Assembly (NCBI GenBank): GCA_020637295.1
Contig: JACJWF010000001.1
Span: 682,001-746,000, forward strand
Origin: Acidimicrobiaceae bacterium
GTDB lineage: Bacteria > Actinomycetota > Acidimicrobiia > Acidimicrobiales > Ilumatobacteraceae
DNA: 64,000 bases
Reading direction: 5' to 3'
Made by a program: the position numbers and the translations under genes. The notes beneath the pieces were generated by a model. It had not been told where the DNA came from. It made no database searches and saw only the letters and a list, made by a program, of their open reading frames with translations. This document shows, piece by piece, positions 25,666-33,611 of the stretch. How positions within the stretch are numbered: the stretch's first letter is position 1; every line of letters starts with the position of its first letter.

Positions 25666-27065
25666 GGCGCTTCGGATCTGAGGGTGGGATGACGGTGTTG
25701 GTGTAGGTCCCGGGCGCGGTACAGGGGCTCTGCGAATGTGACGGTGTTCTACGTCGTCGAGTTCGGGAGCCCCTGTGGAAGTCGATCCTACGCGCATGTG
25801 CGCGCTGCTTGTCGGGCTGCCTGATGTCACTGTGATCGGGGTCGGTGACTGGCCGCACTGGTTGCGCATCGAGGTCACCGTTGTTGGCGAGCGGCCGCTG
25901 TGCGAGTGCGGCACGGCGGCGCACCGGCATGGTGTGCGGGAGGTGGTGTTGGTGGATCTGCCGTGCTTCGGGCGGGCGACCAGGTTGGTGGTGCACAAGC
26001 AGCGCTGGCGGTGCCCGACGTGCCGTCGGTCGTGGACCGGGCAGGACCCCAGGATCGCGTCATCCCGGTGTGCGATGACCACACGGGCAGCCCGGTGGGC
26101 GACGGTCCAGGTCGGCCGCCACGGGCGTGCGGTGTCGGAGGTGGCTGCCGATCTGGGGTGTGATTGGCACACGGTGATGGACGCGGTCGTGGTGTTCGGT
26201 GAGCCGTTGGTCAACGACCCGGCCCGCTACACGAACGTGAACGCGGTCGGGTTGGACGAGACGCTCCACGTCCGCGAGGGCCGCTACCGGCGGCAACGCT
26301 GGTCGACCCAGGTCGTCGACGTCGAGCACGGTCAGCTGCTCGATGTGCTCGACGGCAAAGAGGTCGCCACCTGCTGCGCCTGGTTCGCAGCACGCCCGGC
26401 CGGCTGGTGCGATGGTGTCTCGTGGGCGACGCTCGATCTGTCGAACTCCTATCGGACGGTGTTCGACACGATGCTCCCGCTGGCGGTGCAGGTCGCCGAC
26501 CCGTTCCATGTCGTCCGCCTGGGCAACACGGCGCTCGATGAGTGCCGGCGTCGGGTGCAGAACGGACTGTTCGGTCACCGCGGCCGCAAGGACGACCCGC
26601 TCTACCGGGCCCGGCGGCTGTTAGTGATGGCCGCCGAGCGCCTCACCATCGAGGGCAAGGAACGACTGCTCGGTCTGCTCGCCGCAGGCGACCCCGCACG
26701 CGAGGTGTGGTTCGCGTGGAACGCGAAGGAAGTGGTCCGCCAGATCTACGACCACACCGACCCCGAGCTCGCCGCCGCCTGGGTCGCCGAGATCGCCCGA
26801 GACTTCACTGATGAGTCGATGCCAATCGAGGTCCGCCGGCTCGGGCGCACCATCGGCAAGTGGGCAGCACAGATCGTCGCCTGGCACCAGTCCCACGTCA
26901 GCAACGGGCCGACCGAAGCGATCAACAACCTGGTCAAGCGCGTCAAGCGCACCGCTTTCGGGTTCCGCCGGTTCGAGCACTACCGCATCCGCGCCCTGCT
27001 CTACGCCGGCCGACCCAACTGGACCCTCCTCGACCAACTCACCCCACCCTGAAATCCGAAGCGCC
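25666..27065. mobile_element. ISL3-family insertion sequence, 1400 bp
   Basis: Ends are inverted repeats starting GGCGCTTCGGAT; the first 21 bases of each end differ at two positions. Flanked by the 8-bp direct repeat CTCAATCT at 25658-25665 and 27066-27073. Contains one complete transposase gene and looks intact, hence probably recent. Confidence 0.95.
25775..27052 (+). CDS. ISL3-family transposase
   Basis: 425 residues. The N-terminal zinc finger (CECGTAAHRHG...CPTCRRSW) and helix-turn-helix precede a DDE nuclease core: NAVGLDETLH (first Asp), WATLDLSNSYRTVF (second Asp), NGPTEAINNLVKRVKR (Glu). FHVVRLGN and AFGFRRFEHYRIRALLY are typical ISL3 blocks. No frameshift. Transcribed against hsdS. 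Confidence 0.96.
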   Translation: MEVDPTRMCALLVGLPDVTVIGVGDWPHWLRIEVTVVGERPLCECGTAAHRHGVREVVLVDLPCFGRATRLVVHKQRWRCPTCRRSWTGQDPRIASSRCAMTTRAARWATVQVGRHGRAVSEVAADLGCDWHTVMDAVVVFGEPLVNDPARYTNVNAVGLDETLHVREGRYRRQRWSTQVVDVEHGQLLDVLDGKEVATCCAWFAARPAGWCDGVSWATLDLSNSYRTVFDTMLPLAVQVADPFHVVRLGNTALDECRRRVQNGLFGHRGRKDDPLYRARRLLVMAAERLTIEGKERLLGLLAAGDPAREVWFAWNAKEVVRQIYDHTDPELAAAWVAEIARDFTDESMPIEVRRLGRTIGKWAAQIVAWHQSHVSNGPTEAINNLVKRVKRTAFGFRRFEHYRIRALLYAGRPNWTLLDQLTPP

Positions 27066-27600
27066 CTCAATCTTGTCGTCCAACGCCCCGAGCACGGCCG
27101 CGATCGCCTGTTGCTCGTGGAGGGGTGGGAGCACCACGGTAAGCCTGCGCTGTTCTGTGAGGCTGACATAGGGTGCCATGTCCGTCTCGCCCTTCCGGGA
27201 GTCGAGTTGCGCTACGAAGTCCGGCGACTCCAAGAAGCACTTGAGGAACCCTCTATCCAGCCTGGACTCGTCGAGCGCACGCCAGAAGGTCGTCTGAGGC
27301 GAGCAGACAAAGGGCGGTGCATCCATCGGCACCATCGCGACGCGTCCGACGGTCCCTTTGTGGCTCAGCAGTACGTCGCCCGGACGACCGACTCCTTTGC
27401 GAATTCGCTGCCTGGCGACTTCATTGATCTTGGACGCTGCGACGAAGTCCACGCGACCATGGCGGATGTCGGCCGCCCGCACGAAGGCGACACCCTCGGA
27501 CACGAACTCATCCGGGCGTGGCCGGTCGTTGCCATGGTTGCCATCTTGGACCAGCAGGACACCTGCCGCCTCAAGGTCGCCGACGCTGTAGCGCCGCGAG

Positions 27601-29190
27601 TCAGCCACCGAGGAGTCCTTCGAGCCGTTGGCGGATGACTGCTTCAAGCCGACGGGCTTCATCGAACTCCTTGAGCAACTCCTCACGGAGACGTGCCAGC
27701 TTGTCCTCGATAGGTTCGTCGTCGGCCTCGGCGTCGGCGGCTCCGACGTAGCGGCCGGGCGTGAGGACGAAGTCGTGGGCAGCGATTTCCTCGATGTTGG
27801 CTGCCTTGCAGAAGCCGGGGATGTCTTCGTAGGGCTGGTCGGGGGTGCGGTTGCGCCAGTTGTGGTACGTCTCGGCGATGCGCTGCGTGTCTTCGGTGGA
27901 CAGGGTTCGCAGGGTGCGGGTCTCCATGCGGCCGAGCTTGCGGGCGTCGATGAACAGCACCTCGCCCCGACGGTCTCTGTGGCCGTTACCTGCCCGGTTC
28001 TTGGCGATGAACCACAGGCAGACAGGGATGCCTGCGTTGAAGAACAACTTCTCGGGAAGGGCGACGATGCAGTCCAAGAGACTGGCCTCGACGAGGCGTC
28101 GGCGGATATCGCCTTCGCCAGAGGTCTTGGAGGACAGGCTGCCGTTGGCGAGCACGAACCCGGCCACGCCGTTGGGGGAGAGGTGGTGGATGAAGTGTTG
28201 GATCCAGGCGTAGTTGCCGTTGCCCGCTGGTGGTGTCCCGTAGCGCCAGCGGGGGTCGTCGGCGAGGGCGTCGGTGTACCAGTCGCTCACGTTGAAGGGT
28301 GGGTTGGCGAGGACGAAGTCAGCCCGTAGATCGGGGTGGAGGTCGCGGTGGAAGGAGTCGTCGGCCCGGTCGCCGAGGTCGGCGTCGATGCCACGGATGG
28401 CGAGGTTCATCTTCGCCAGCCGCCATGTCGCTGCGGTGTACTCCTGCCCGTAGACGGAGATGTCACTGCGTCTGCCGCCATGCGCTGCCACGAACTCGGC
28501 CGACTGGACGAACATGCCCCCTGATCCGCAACACGGGTCGAACACCCGCCCGTGGTATGGCTCCAGCATCTCGACGAGCAGCCGAACAACTGAGCGTGGG
28601 GTGTAGTACTCCCCGGCACGCTTGCCTTCGCTGGAAGCGAACCCTCCGAGGAAGTACTCGTACACCCGGCCGAGCACGTCGTCGGCCCCGTGGTCCACCT
28701 TGGTGAAGCCGATAGTGCCGATCAGATCGACCAGTTCACCGAGGAGGCGCTTGTCGATCTCCGCCCGGGCGTACTGCTTGGGGAGCACGCCACGCAGCGA
28801 CGGGTTCTCTGCCTCGATGAGGTCCATCGCGGCGTCGAGCAGCACTCCGATCTCGGGCTGCTTGGCGCGGTCCTGAAGGAACCCCCACCGAGCCTCGGCG
28901 GGCACCCAGAACACATTGAGGGCCGTGTACTCGTCCCGGCTCTCGACGATCTCCGGTCGGCGGAGCGGGTTGTTGATGAAGTACTCGCTCGTCTCGTCGG
29001 CGGTGGCCGCTTCAAGGAACGCCCGACGGGACTCGAACGCATCCGAGATGAACTTGAGGAACACCAGCCCAAGGACGACGTGCTTGTACTCGCCCGCCTC
29101 CAGGTTGCCCCGCATCTTGTCGGCGGCATCCCACAAGGTCTGCTCCAGCGACTTGGCCTTTGCGCTTGCCGCCTTCCTTGGCCTTGCCAT
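27601..29190 (-). CDS. hsdM: Type I restriction-modification DNA methyltransferase subunit
   Basis: 529 residues. The N-terminal helical domain (KAKSLEQTLWDAADKMRGNLEAGEYKHVVLGLVFLKFIS) is typical HsdM_N. Catalytic N6-adenine motifs: FDPCCGSGGMFVQS (motif I, AdoMet) and LANPPFNVSDW (motif IV, NPPF). First gene of the hsdMSR operon. Without an intact HsdS it cannot methylate at the original sites. Gene itself intact. Confidence 0.97.
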   Translation of the reverse strand: MARPRKAASAKAKSLEQTLWDAADKMRGNLEAGEYKHVVLGLVFLKFISDAFESRRAFLEAATADETSEYFINNPLRRPEIVESRDEYTALNVFWVPAEARWGFLQDRAKQPEIGVLLDAAMDLIEAENPSLRGVLPKQYARAEIDKRLLGELVDLIGTIGFTKVDHGADDVLGRVYEYFLGGFASSEGKRAGEYYTPRSVVRLLVEMLEPYHGRVFDPCCGSGGMFVQSAEFVAAHGGRRSDISVYGQEYTAATWRLAKMNLAIRGIDADLGDRADDSFHRDLHPDLRADFVLANPPFNVSDWYTDALADDPRWRYGTPPAGNGNYAWIQHFIHHLSPNGVAGFVLANGSLSSKTSGEGDIRRRLVEASLLDCIVALPEKLFFNAGIPVCLWFIAKNRAGNGHRDRRGEVLFIDARKLGRMETRTLRTLSTEDTQRIAETYHNWRNRTPDQPYEDIPGFCKAANIEEIAAHDFVLTPGRYVGAADAEADDEPIEDKLARLREELLKEFDEARRLEAVIRQRLEGLLGG

Positions 29191-29377
29191 CCAGACTCCC
29201 GACTCCCGTATTACACCTCACCTGCGAGCAGCAGGAACGGGCCAACCATAGTTCGGAGTGAATTCGGCTTGACTTGAGGCAGGGAGACTCGTCCCACTCA
29301 CTTGGCGATGTGGGCAGTTGCCGTTGGCCCGTCTTCTAGTGTCGGTCGCTGATGGTCCGATGCAAGGTGGGTTGGGT

Positions 29378-29911
29378 GTGACTAGGAACATCAGGGTTCA
29401 CGAGCTTGCCAGGGAACTCGGCATGACGAACGCAGAACTGCTGGCTCTGTGCGAGCAGATGGGTGTTGGCGTGAAGACAGACTCCAGCACGCTCATCGAG
29501 CAGTGGGCTGATCAGCTACGTCGTCAGGCAGAACGCGAGGGACTTACACGTCCCGAGCAGCCAGGAGACCGTAGGTCCACACGTAGGCAGGAGGTGAAGC
29601 GCGAGAAGCCGCCTATCCGACAGGAGGTTCGATCGGACGTCGATCCTGATGGGCTTCTCGCCAAGGCGCTTGAGAAGGTGCTTGCTTCCAACCTGTCGGC
29701 TGCGAGGGACTTGGATCGTCTCGCCTATCTCGTAGTTGATGCTGCAGAGGAACTGGAGGCGGCTCGCCTTGAGCGGCGGGCCGAGCGTCGCCAAGCGAAG
29801 TTGGACCTACTCATCGAGGCGTATGAGGGTCACCGGCAGAAGTTGCAGGCCGAAGGGCGGGACCTCGACCCGGACGACCTCAAGCGGCTCGAACAGCTCC
29901 GTCGGATGTAG
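29378..29911 (+). CDS. Stand-alone IF-2 N-terminal-domain protein
   Basis: 177 residues. NIRVHELARELGMTNAELLALCEQMGVGVKTDSSTL matches the small helical N-terminal domain of translation initiation factor IF-2, but no GTPase follows. The middle is basic, and the C-terminal half is a charged long helix (EELEAARLERRAERRQAKLDL, then DLDPDDLKRLEQL). GTG start chosen at the beginning of the domain, with AAGGTGGG upstream; an earlier ATG in frame is less likely. Could bind RNA, DNA or the ribosome; function unknown. Confidence 0.7.
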   Translation: MTRNIRVHELARELGMTNAELLALCEQMGVGVKTDSSTLIEQWADQLRRQAEREGLTRPEQPGDRRSTRRQEVKREKPPIRQEVRSDVDPDGLLAKALEKVLASNLSAARDLDRLAYLVVDAAEELEAARLERRAERRQAKLDLLIEAYEGHRQKLQAEGRDLDPDDLKRLEQLRRM

Positions 29912-29921
29912 GGAGTTGCGC

Positions 29922-30215
29922 TCAGGAGTCCGAATCTTCCAGCGCCTGTTCGATGAGGTAATCGCTGAGGCGCCTGAACGTGATGCCGTTCTGCATGTCG
30001 CGGAAGGTGTAGCCCCAGGCCTCCCCGCCATAGGTGAACAGCAGAACTGCCTCGTCGTCGCTCCCGACCGTCAGCGACTCCGGGATGCCTACCCGCTTCT
30101 TCGCCTCTGACGCGGGGACGCAGCCCACGAACTCGGAGGCTTCCTCGCTGCTGTTGTCGATGTACAGGTCGCCGACGACGAAGTCGTCCTTGTTGTCCCA
30201 CGTAAGGAAACTCAT
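29922..30215 (-). CDS. Small protein paired with an XRE regulator
   Basis: 97 residues, acidic, beginning MSFLTWDNKDDFVVGDLYIDN and containing VLLFTYGGEAWGYTFRDMQNGITFRRLSDYLIEQAL. Its ATG overlaps the stop of the XRE gene (ATGA) and GGAGGT lies nine bases upstream. The arrangement (short regulator first, small partner second) resembles toxin-antitoxin or regulator-effector pairs, but no toxin fold is recognised. Confidence 0.65.
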   Translation of the reverse strand: MSFLTWDNKDDFVVGDLYIDNSSEEASEFVGCVPASEAKKRVGIPESLTVGSDDEAVLLFTYGGEAWGYTFRDMQNGITFRRLSDYLIEQALEDSDS

Positions 30216-30508
30216 CGCGAGGTGACCTCCTGGTCTGAGTGTGGTGGGTGGCGTCGCCACTGGCGCGAGTCGTCGATCTTCAGACCCTTGACCAGCGGTG
30301 CCAGGTCGGTCCCCAGTGCGGCGGCGAGCCGAAGGGCGGTCAGCAGACTCGGGTTGCGTCGCCCACGTTCAACGTCTGACACGTAGGTGAAGTGGAGTCC
30401 AGCCCGCTCTGCGAGTTGCATCTGGGTGAGGCCAAGGTGCTCACGTCGCGCACGAACGCGTTGGCCGAACTCCGCTGTCGCGGCTGAAGCGTGTTCGGTC
30501 TGGCCCAC
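30212..30508 (-). CDS. XRE-family HTH regulator
   Basis: 98 residues. FGQRVRARREHLGLTQMQLAERAGLHFTYVSDVERGRRNPSLLTALRLAAALG is a full HTH_3 domain. The short C-terminal tail carries LAPLVKGLKIDDSR. Divergent from the repeat-protein gene across 88 bases, which probably hold its operator. A restriction controller (C-protein) role is conceivable given the hsd operon 1 kb away, but the pairing with its own small downstream gene is closer evidence. Confidence 0.9.
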   Translation of the reverse strand: MGQTEHASAATAEFGQRVRARREHLGLTQMQLAERAGLHFTYVSDVERGRRNPSLLTALRLAAALGTDLAPLVKGLKIDDSRQWRRHPPHSDQEVTSR

Positions 30509-30596
30509 CTGACCGAGCGTGGATGGACTTCGTCGTTGGGTCTATCGACGATCGACTAAATTGCAGGGATGATGGGAGTCAGCGAGGAGGCCTGAC

Positions 30597-30878
30597 ATGG
30601 CGGACTACATCATCGAACCCGACGGCCGAGTGGTGACTGGCCAAGCTCGCCAGGAGATCGCCTTCATTGAGAACGACGGCACGGTGCGCGATCGCCGCTA
30701 TGGACAGGAGATCGGCTACATCGAGTCCGATGGGACGATCAAGGACCGCCGCTACGGCAAGGAGATCGGGTTCGTCGAGACTGATGGCACCGTCCGGGAG
30801 TGGCGTCACGGCAGGGAGATCGCGAAGGTCGGCCCACCGGTGCATCGGCAAGGCGCGCTGTTCCTTCTGCTGGGCTAG
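30597..30878 (+). CDS. Small tandem-repeat protein (about 18-residue beta repeats)
   Basis: 93 residues. Three near-identical units of the form (G)QEI-(A/G)-(F/Y)-IE-(N/S)-DGT-(V/I)-(R/K)-DRRY, plus partial first and last units, e.g. GQEIGYIESDGTIKDRRY and GKEIGFVETDGTVREWRH. The pattern predicts a stack of beta hairpins, with a hydrophobic end GALFLLLG. GAGGAGG lies upstream of the ATG. The intein-bearing gene starts ten bases after its stop, so the two are almost certainly co-expressed. Not a family I can name. Confidence 0.7.
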   Translation: MADYIIEPDGRVVTGQARQEIAFIENDGTVRDRRYGQEIGYIESDGTIKDRRYGKEIGFVETDGTVREWRHGREIAKVGPPVHRQGALFLLLG

Positions 30879-30887
30879 GAGGGTGCT

Positions 30888-32378
30888 GTGAGCGCCCGTA
30901 AGCCGCCTCCGAAGAAGCGCCCCTGGCAGGAGAAGCAGCCCGACCCAGTGGGCGACACCCTGAAGGACCCCAACCAGCCATGGTGGTGGCGCAAGGTCGT
31001 CGGTCCTGCCGTCAAGCGCTTCAACGATGCCCTGCCCCCGGGATACCACGTCACCGATGTCGAGCGGATCCCCGGGCCGAACTGGTGCTTCGCCGGAGAG
31101 ACGGAGTTCTTGACCTACGACGGCTATCGCACGTTCAAGGAAGCGGTCGGGACCACGCAGAAGGTCATGGACGGCATGGGGTATTGGGTGGATGCTCCCG
31201 TCAGTTCGTTTGGGGTGCAGCCATTGCTCAAGGTGACTCTTCGTAAGCGGCGAAGCCGCAAGGTCATCTACGTCACGGCCGAGCACAAGTGGTTCGTCCA
31301 AGGTGATGTGGTCGGCGGCAAGACGCGACGGGTGGAGAAGGTCACCTCCGAACTGGTTCCCGGCGACTGGCTCGCCATTCAACTTCCCCGCCGCAACCCT
31401 CATGTGAAGCCGTCCCGGTTCGGGATCGCACACGGCATTGTGTTCGGAGACGGTACCCGTCTGTCCGACTCCAACCGTTCATCATTCATCAACCTGTGGG
31501 GTGAGAAGGACGCCCAACTCATTAGGTGGTTCGATGGGTGTGACATCCGCGAGGCACATTCAAGCCCACTGAATCAGGACGCCGTAGGCGTGAGGGTGTC
31601 GGGGTTGCCTCGTTTCTTCAAGGATCTCCCAAGTCTCGATGAGACAGCCGATTACCTCTACGGTTGGCTTGCTGGGTACTTCGCTGCTGACGGGCGTGTC
31701 GGTCCCAATGGAGGAAACATCGAGATTTCCTCAGCCTCCATCGAGCATCTTCGCTTCGTTCAGGCGGTATGCAACCGCATTGGGATCGCCACCCTCCCGA
31801 TGCGAACGACAAGTCGCTTCTCATGCGCCGGGAAGGGGCGGATTCACGACTACCGGGTAGCGAAGTATGGATACTGTTCGTGGGACACGAACCCATCCGA
31901 TCTTCACACCTTGTCCTTCGTGGCTCAGACCATCCCCGATGGATTCTTCTTGATCGAGGAGCACGCGCAGCGGTTTGCCGAACGGAGCGAGCGCGACAGC
32001 GTGCGTCCGCTCACCAGCCTCAACGACTCCGTCGGCTGGTGGGTGGAGAACGTAGAGCAGACTGATCGGCTGGAAGAGGTCTACTGCGTGACCGTGCCCA
32101 CGACTGGATCGTTCGTACTTCAGGACAACATCCTTGTCGGCAACTGCCGGTTCCGGCGCGATCGGCATTGCTACCTCCCGAAGGACCTGGACGAGAAGGG
32201 CACCGCCGAAGCGGGGTACCAGGTCTGGATCCCCCTCGATCGAGGCATCTGCACCAGGGAGACGGCCGAACAGCAGCGAACCTGTCCGGTCGGTGAGCCA
32301 GGACCGGACTCGGGCGAACGTGTCTACTTCCCGGACGCCACGATCCCATGGTCGCAGGGTGGCCAGCGGAAGCGGTAA
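30888..32378 (+). CDS. Unidentified small protein interrupted by a large intein
   Basis: The 496-residue precursor has an N-extein of 66 residues, an intein of 353, and a C-extein of 77. The spliced product would be 143 residues: a basic Pro/Lys-rich start, PWWWRKVVGPAVKRF, HVTDVERIPGPNW, then CRFRRDRHCYLPKDLD, GYQVWIPLDRGICTRET and TCPVGEPGP. Four cysteines after the junction (one is the +1 residue) could bind metal. No family recognised; no membrane segment. Starts with GTG after AGGAGGG. Inteins normally sit in conserved motifs of essential enzymes, so this host is unusual. Confidence 0.82.
   Translation: MSARKPPPKKRPWQEKQPDPVGDTLKDPNQPWWWRKVVGPAVKRFNDALPPGYHVTDVERIPGPNWCFAGETEFLTYDGYRTFKEAVGTTQKVMDGMGYWVDAPVSSFGVQPLLKVTLRKRRSRKVIYVTAEHKWFVQGDVVGGKTRRVEKVTSELVPGDWLAIQLPRRNPHVKPSRFGIAHGIVFGDGTRLSDSNRSSFINLWGEKDAQLIRWFDGCDIREAHSSPLNQDAVGVRVSGLPRFFKDLPSLDETADYLYGWLAGYFAADGRVGPNGGNIEISSASIEHLRFVQAVCNRIGIATLPMRTTSRFSCAGKGRIHDYRVAKYGYCSWDTNPSDLHTLSFVAQTIPDGFFLIEEHAQRFAERSERDSVRPLTSLNDSVGWWVENVEQTDRLEEVYCVTVPTTGSFVLQDNILVGNCRFRRDRHCYLPKDLDEKGTAEAGYQVWIPLDRGICTRETAEQQRTCPVGEPGPDSGERVYFPDATIPWSQGGQRKR
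31086..32144 (+). other. Intein with LAGLIDADG homing endonuclease (353 residues)
   Basis: Begins with Cys (CFAGETEFLTYDGYRTF, splicing block A), has block B VTAEHKWFV with the T-x-x-H motif, and ends VYCVTVPTTGSFVLQDNILVGN before Cys +1. The last residue Asn is present; the penultimate residue is Gly rather than the usual His, which occurs in some active inteins. Two LAGLIDADG-like helices, AHGIVFGDGTRL and LYGWLAGYFAADGRV, lie in the middle, each with the acidic residue needed for DNA cleavage. Splicing and homing both look possible. Confidence 0.9.
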
Positions 32379-32841
32379 CCCACCACCGTCAGTGGCTACG
32401 TCCCGGTGTGACGGCCGTCCACCGAACCAGGCGTTAGGGGTACTCAATTCGCCTTCTGTCTTCTTCTCTAACGGCTCCGCGGCAAGAGCTAGAGGGAGTT
32501 CCCTTCGTTGCAAGGCTTGCTAGTTCGCCCATTTTTCGATGGATTTCTAGCAGGACCGCTTGACAATATGGCTATTTCGGCTGGTGGGGGCGCGTTCGGC
32601 TGGGTTGGAGGGTCGGCAGAGATGGAACAATCCCTGCAAACTTGATTCGGCGGCCACGGAGGGTGGGGACGGCGGAGGGTCAACACCTGCCGCCTGTGGA
32701 CGGACTCGGCGCGACGCGAAGTTCCAACAAGAGGAGGACTGGCCCAGCCACGCGTGGTGGCCGGAAACTCGAAAGCGTGCTAGTGGCCGCCGAAGTGGAT
32801 CCGTGCCTCCGACGGAGTTGTCGGAGAGGGTCAGTCTGGAC
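32379..32841. other. Intergenic region with one copy of the dispersed repeat
   Basis: 463 bases, no supported gene. A TTGACA hexamer lies near 32561 but no reading frame follows it. Contains the first copy of the 47-bp repeat listed separately. Confidence 0.5.
32618..32664 (+). repeat. Dispersed 47-bp repeat, copy 1
   Basis: Starts AGAGATGGAACAATCCCTGC. Matches copy 2 at 34448-34494 in 42 of 47 bases, same orientation. A shorter third version is at 44430-44462. The substitutions would change amino acids in every frame, so it is not a conserved coding piece. Confidence 0.75.
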
Positions 32842-33419
32842 TCATAGGGAGTCCACGATTTCCTGTCGCTTCGAGGCGTGTTCAGCGGCACTGATAAGCC
32901 CCTGCGACAGAAGGGCATCGATGTGCTGCAACCGACTGGCCGCGTCGTTTGGGGGAGCCAAGCTGGGACGGACAAGACCGACCTGCGATGTCGTTACACC
33001 CGCGGACCTCGGTGGCTGACTGCTGACGACAACGGCGTCCACGATCTTGTCGTGCCACGTCTGTCGGTCGGGATCCCAAATCGCCCATAGGAAGCCGAGT
33101 CCCGGTCGTGCTGAGCAGATCGATCAGAGTTGCGCCGATCCTCGACCCGATCGTCGCAAGGGCATACGGTCTAGTCTCCGTCATATGCAAACCTCCGTGG
33201 CCTCTCTCTGCCACTTGCACGCGGCAGGTTTTCACCCGTCATGTAGTCGGTCCTGTGCGCTTGTAGGCAAGCAGATACGGCGACTCGTTGTCTAGGCGAG
33301 TCAGGCCCTCTGCAGTACTGCTCGCCTGCATCTGCCACCCAATCCGTCCAGGCCCCGCCGTCCCAGTAGCGCAACTCGTGGCGTCCGTGAGGATCTGCGA
33401 ACCAACCCGCCTCCGGCAT
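32842..33419 (-). pseudogene. Decayed DUF2510-RDD-SHOCT protein gene
   Basis: Three reading frames hold pieces of one protein in correct order. First, MPEAGWFADPHGRHELRYWDGGAWTDWVADAG is a DUF2510 domain. Next, TIGSRIGATLIDLL is the first RDD-family helix start. Then, in another frame, GLGFLWAIWDPDRQTWHDKI is the end of an RDD domain, followed by the SHOCT helix pair RLQHIDALLSQGLISAAEHASKRQEIVDSL. The RDD domain is too short, so most of its membrane part has been deleted, and two frame changes are needed. A remnant of an intact membrane protein of the kind common in actinobacteria. Confidence 0.8.
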
Positions 33420-33552
33420 GGCCGCAACATATCACTTGCGCCGGAACGCTAACGATGGTGAGCAGCGGCCAGCGGACCACCTTGCTGACCGGCTACAGCT
33501 TCTCGGTGAACACGATGCTCGTCGCGACTGCTCATGTCTGCATTGCTCGCCC

Positions 33553-33590
33553 GACTGTAGTTCGTCCATTGGCATGGACGAACTACAGTC
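33553..33590. promoter_or_regulatory. Perfect 17-bp inverted repeat
   Basis: Arm GACTGTAGTTCGTCCAT, 4-base spacer TGGC, then the exact complement. It ends 21 bases before the start of the PH-like membrane protein gene. No U-run follows, so it is not a plain terminator. Possible operator, mRNA hairpin controlling that gene, or recombination site. Confidence 0.6.
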
Positions 33591-33611
33591 ACTCGCAGAA
33601 GGGGGTCACCC

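Larger units (their letters stand above)
25016..27608 (-). pseudogene. hsdS: Type I specificity subunit split by an ISL3-family insertion
   Basis: Two pieces of one hsdS. The 5' piece (27608 down to 27066, 181 codons) holds the first target-recognition domain and the conserved PPLHEQQAIAAVLGALDDKIE helix start. The 3' piece (25657 down to 25016) resumes with SNRRTCDLLIELADSLF and contains the second recognition domain and RAALDAQILELLGAW. Removing the 1400-bp insertion and one 8-bp target copy gives a continuous 394-residue protein reading KIE-SNRR. Start is a GTG overlapping the end of hsdM by eight bases. The N-terminal half could still be made as a 186-residue protein that continues a few codons into the insertion. 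Confidence 0.95.
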
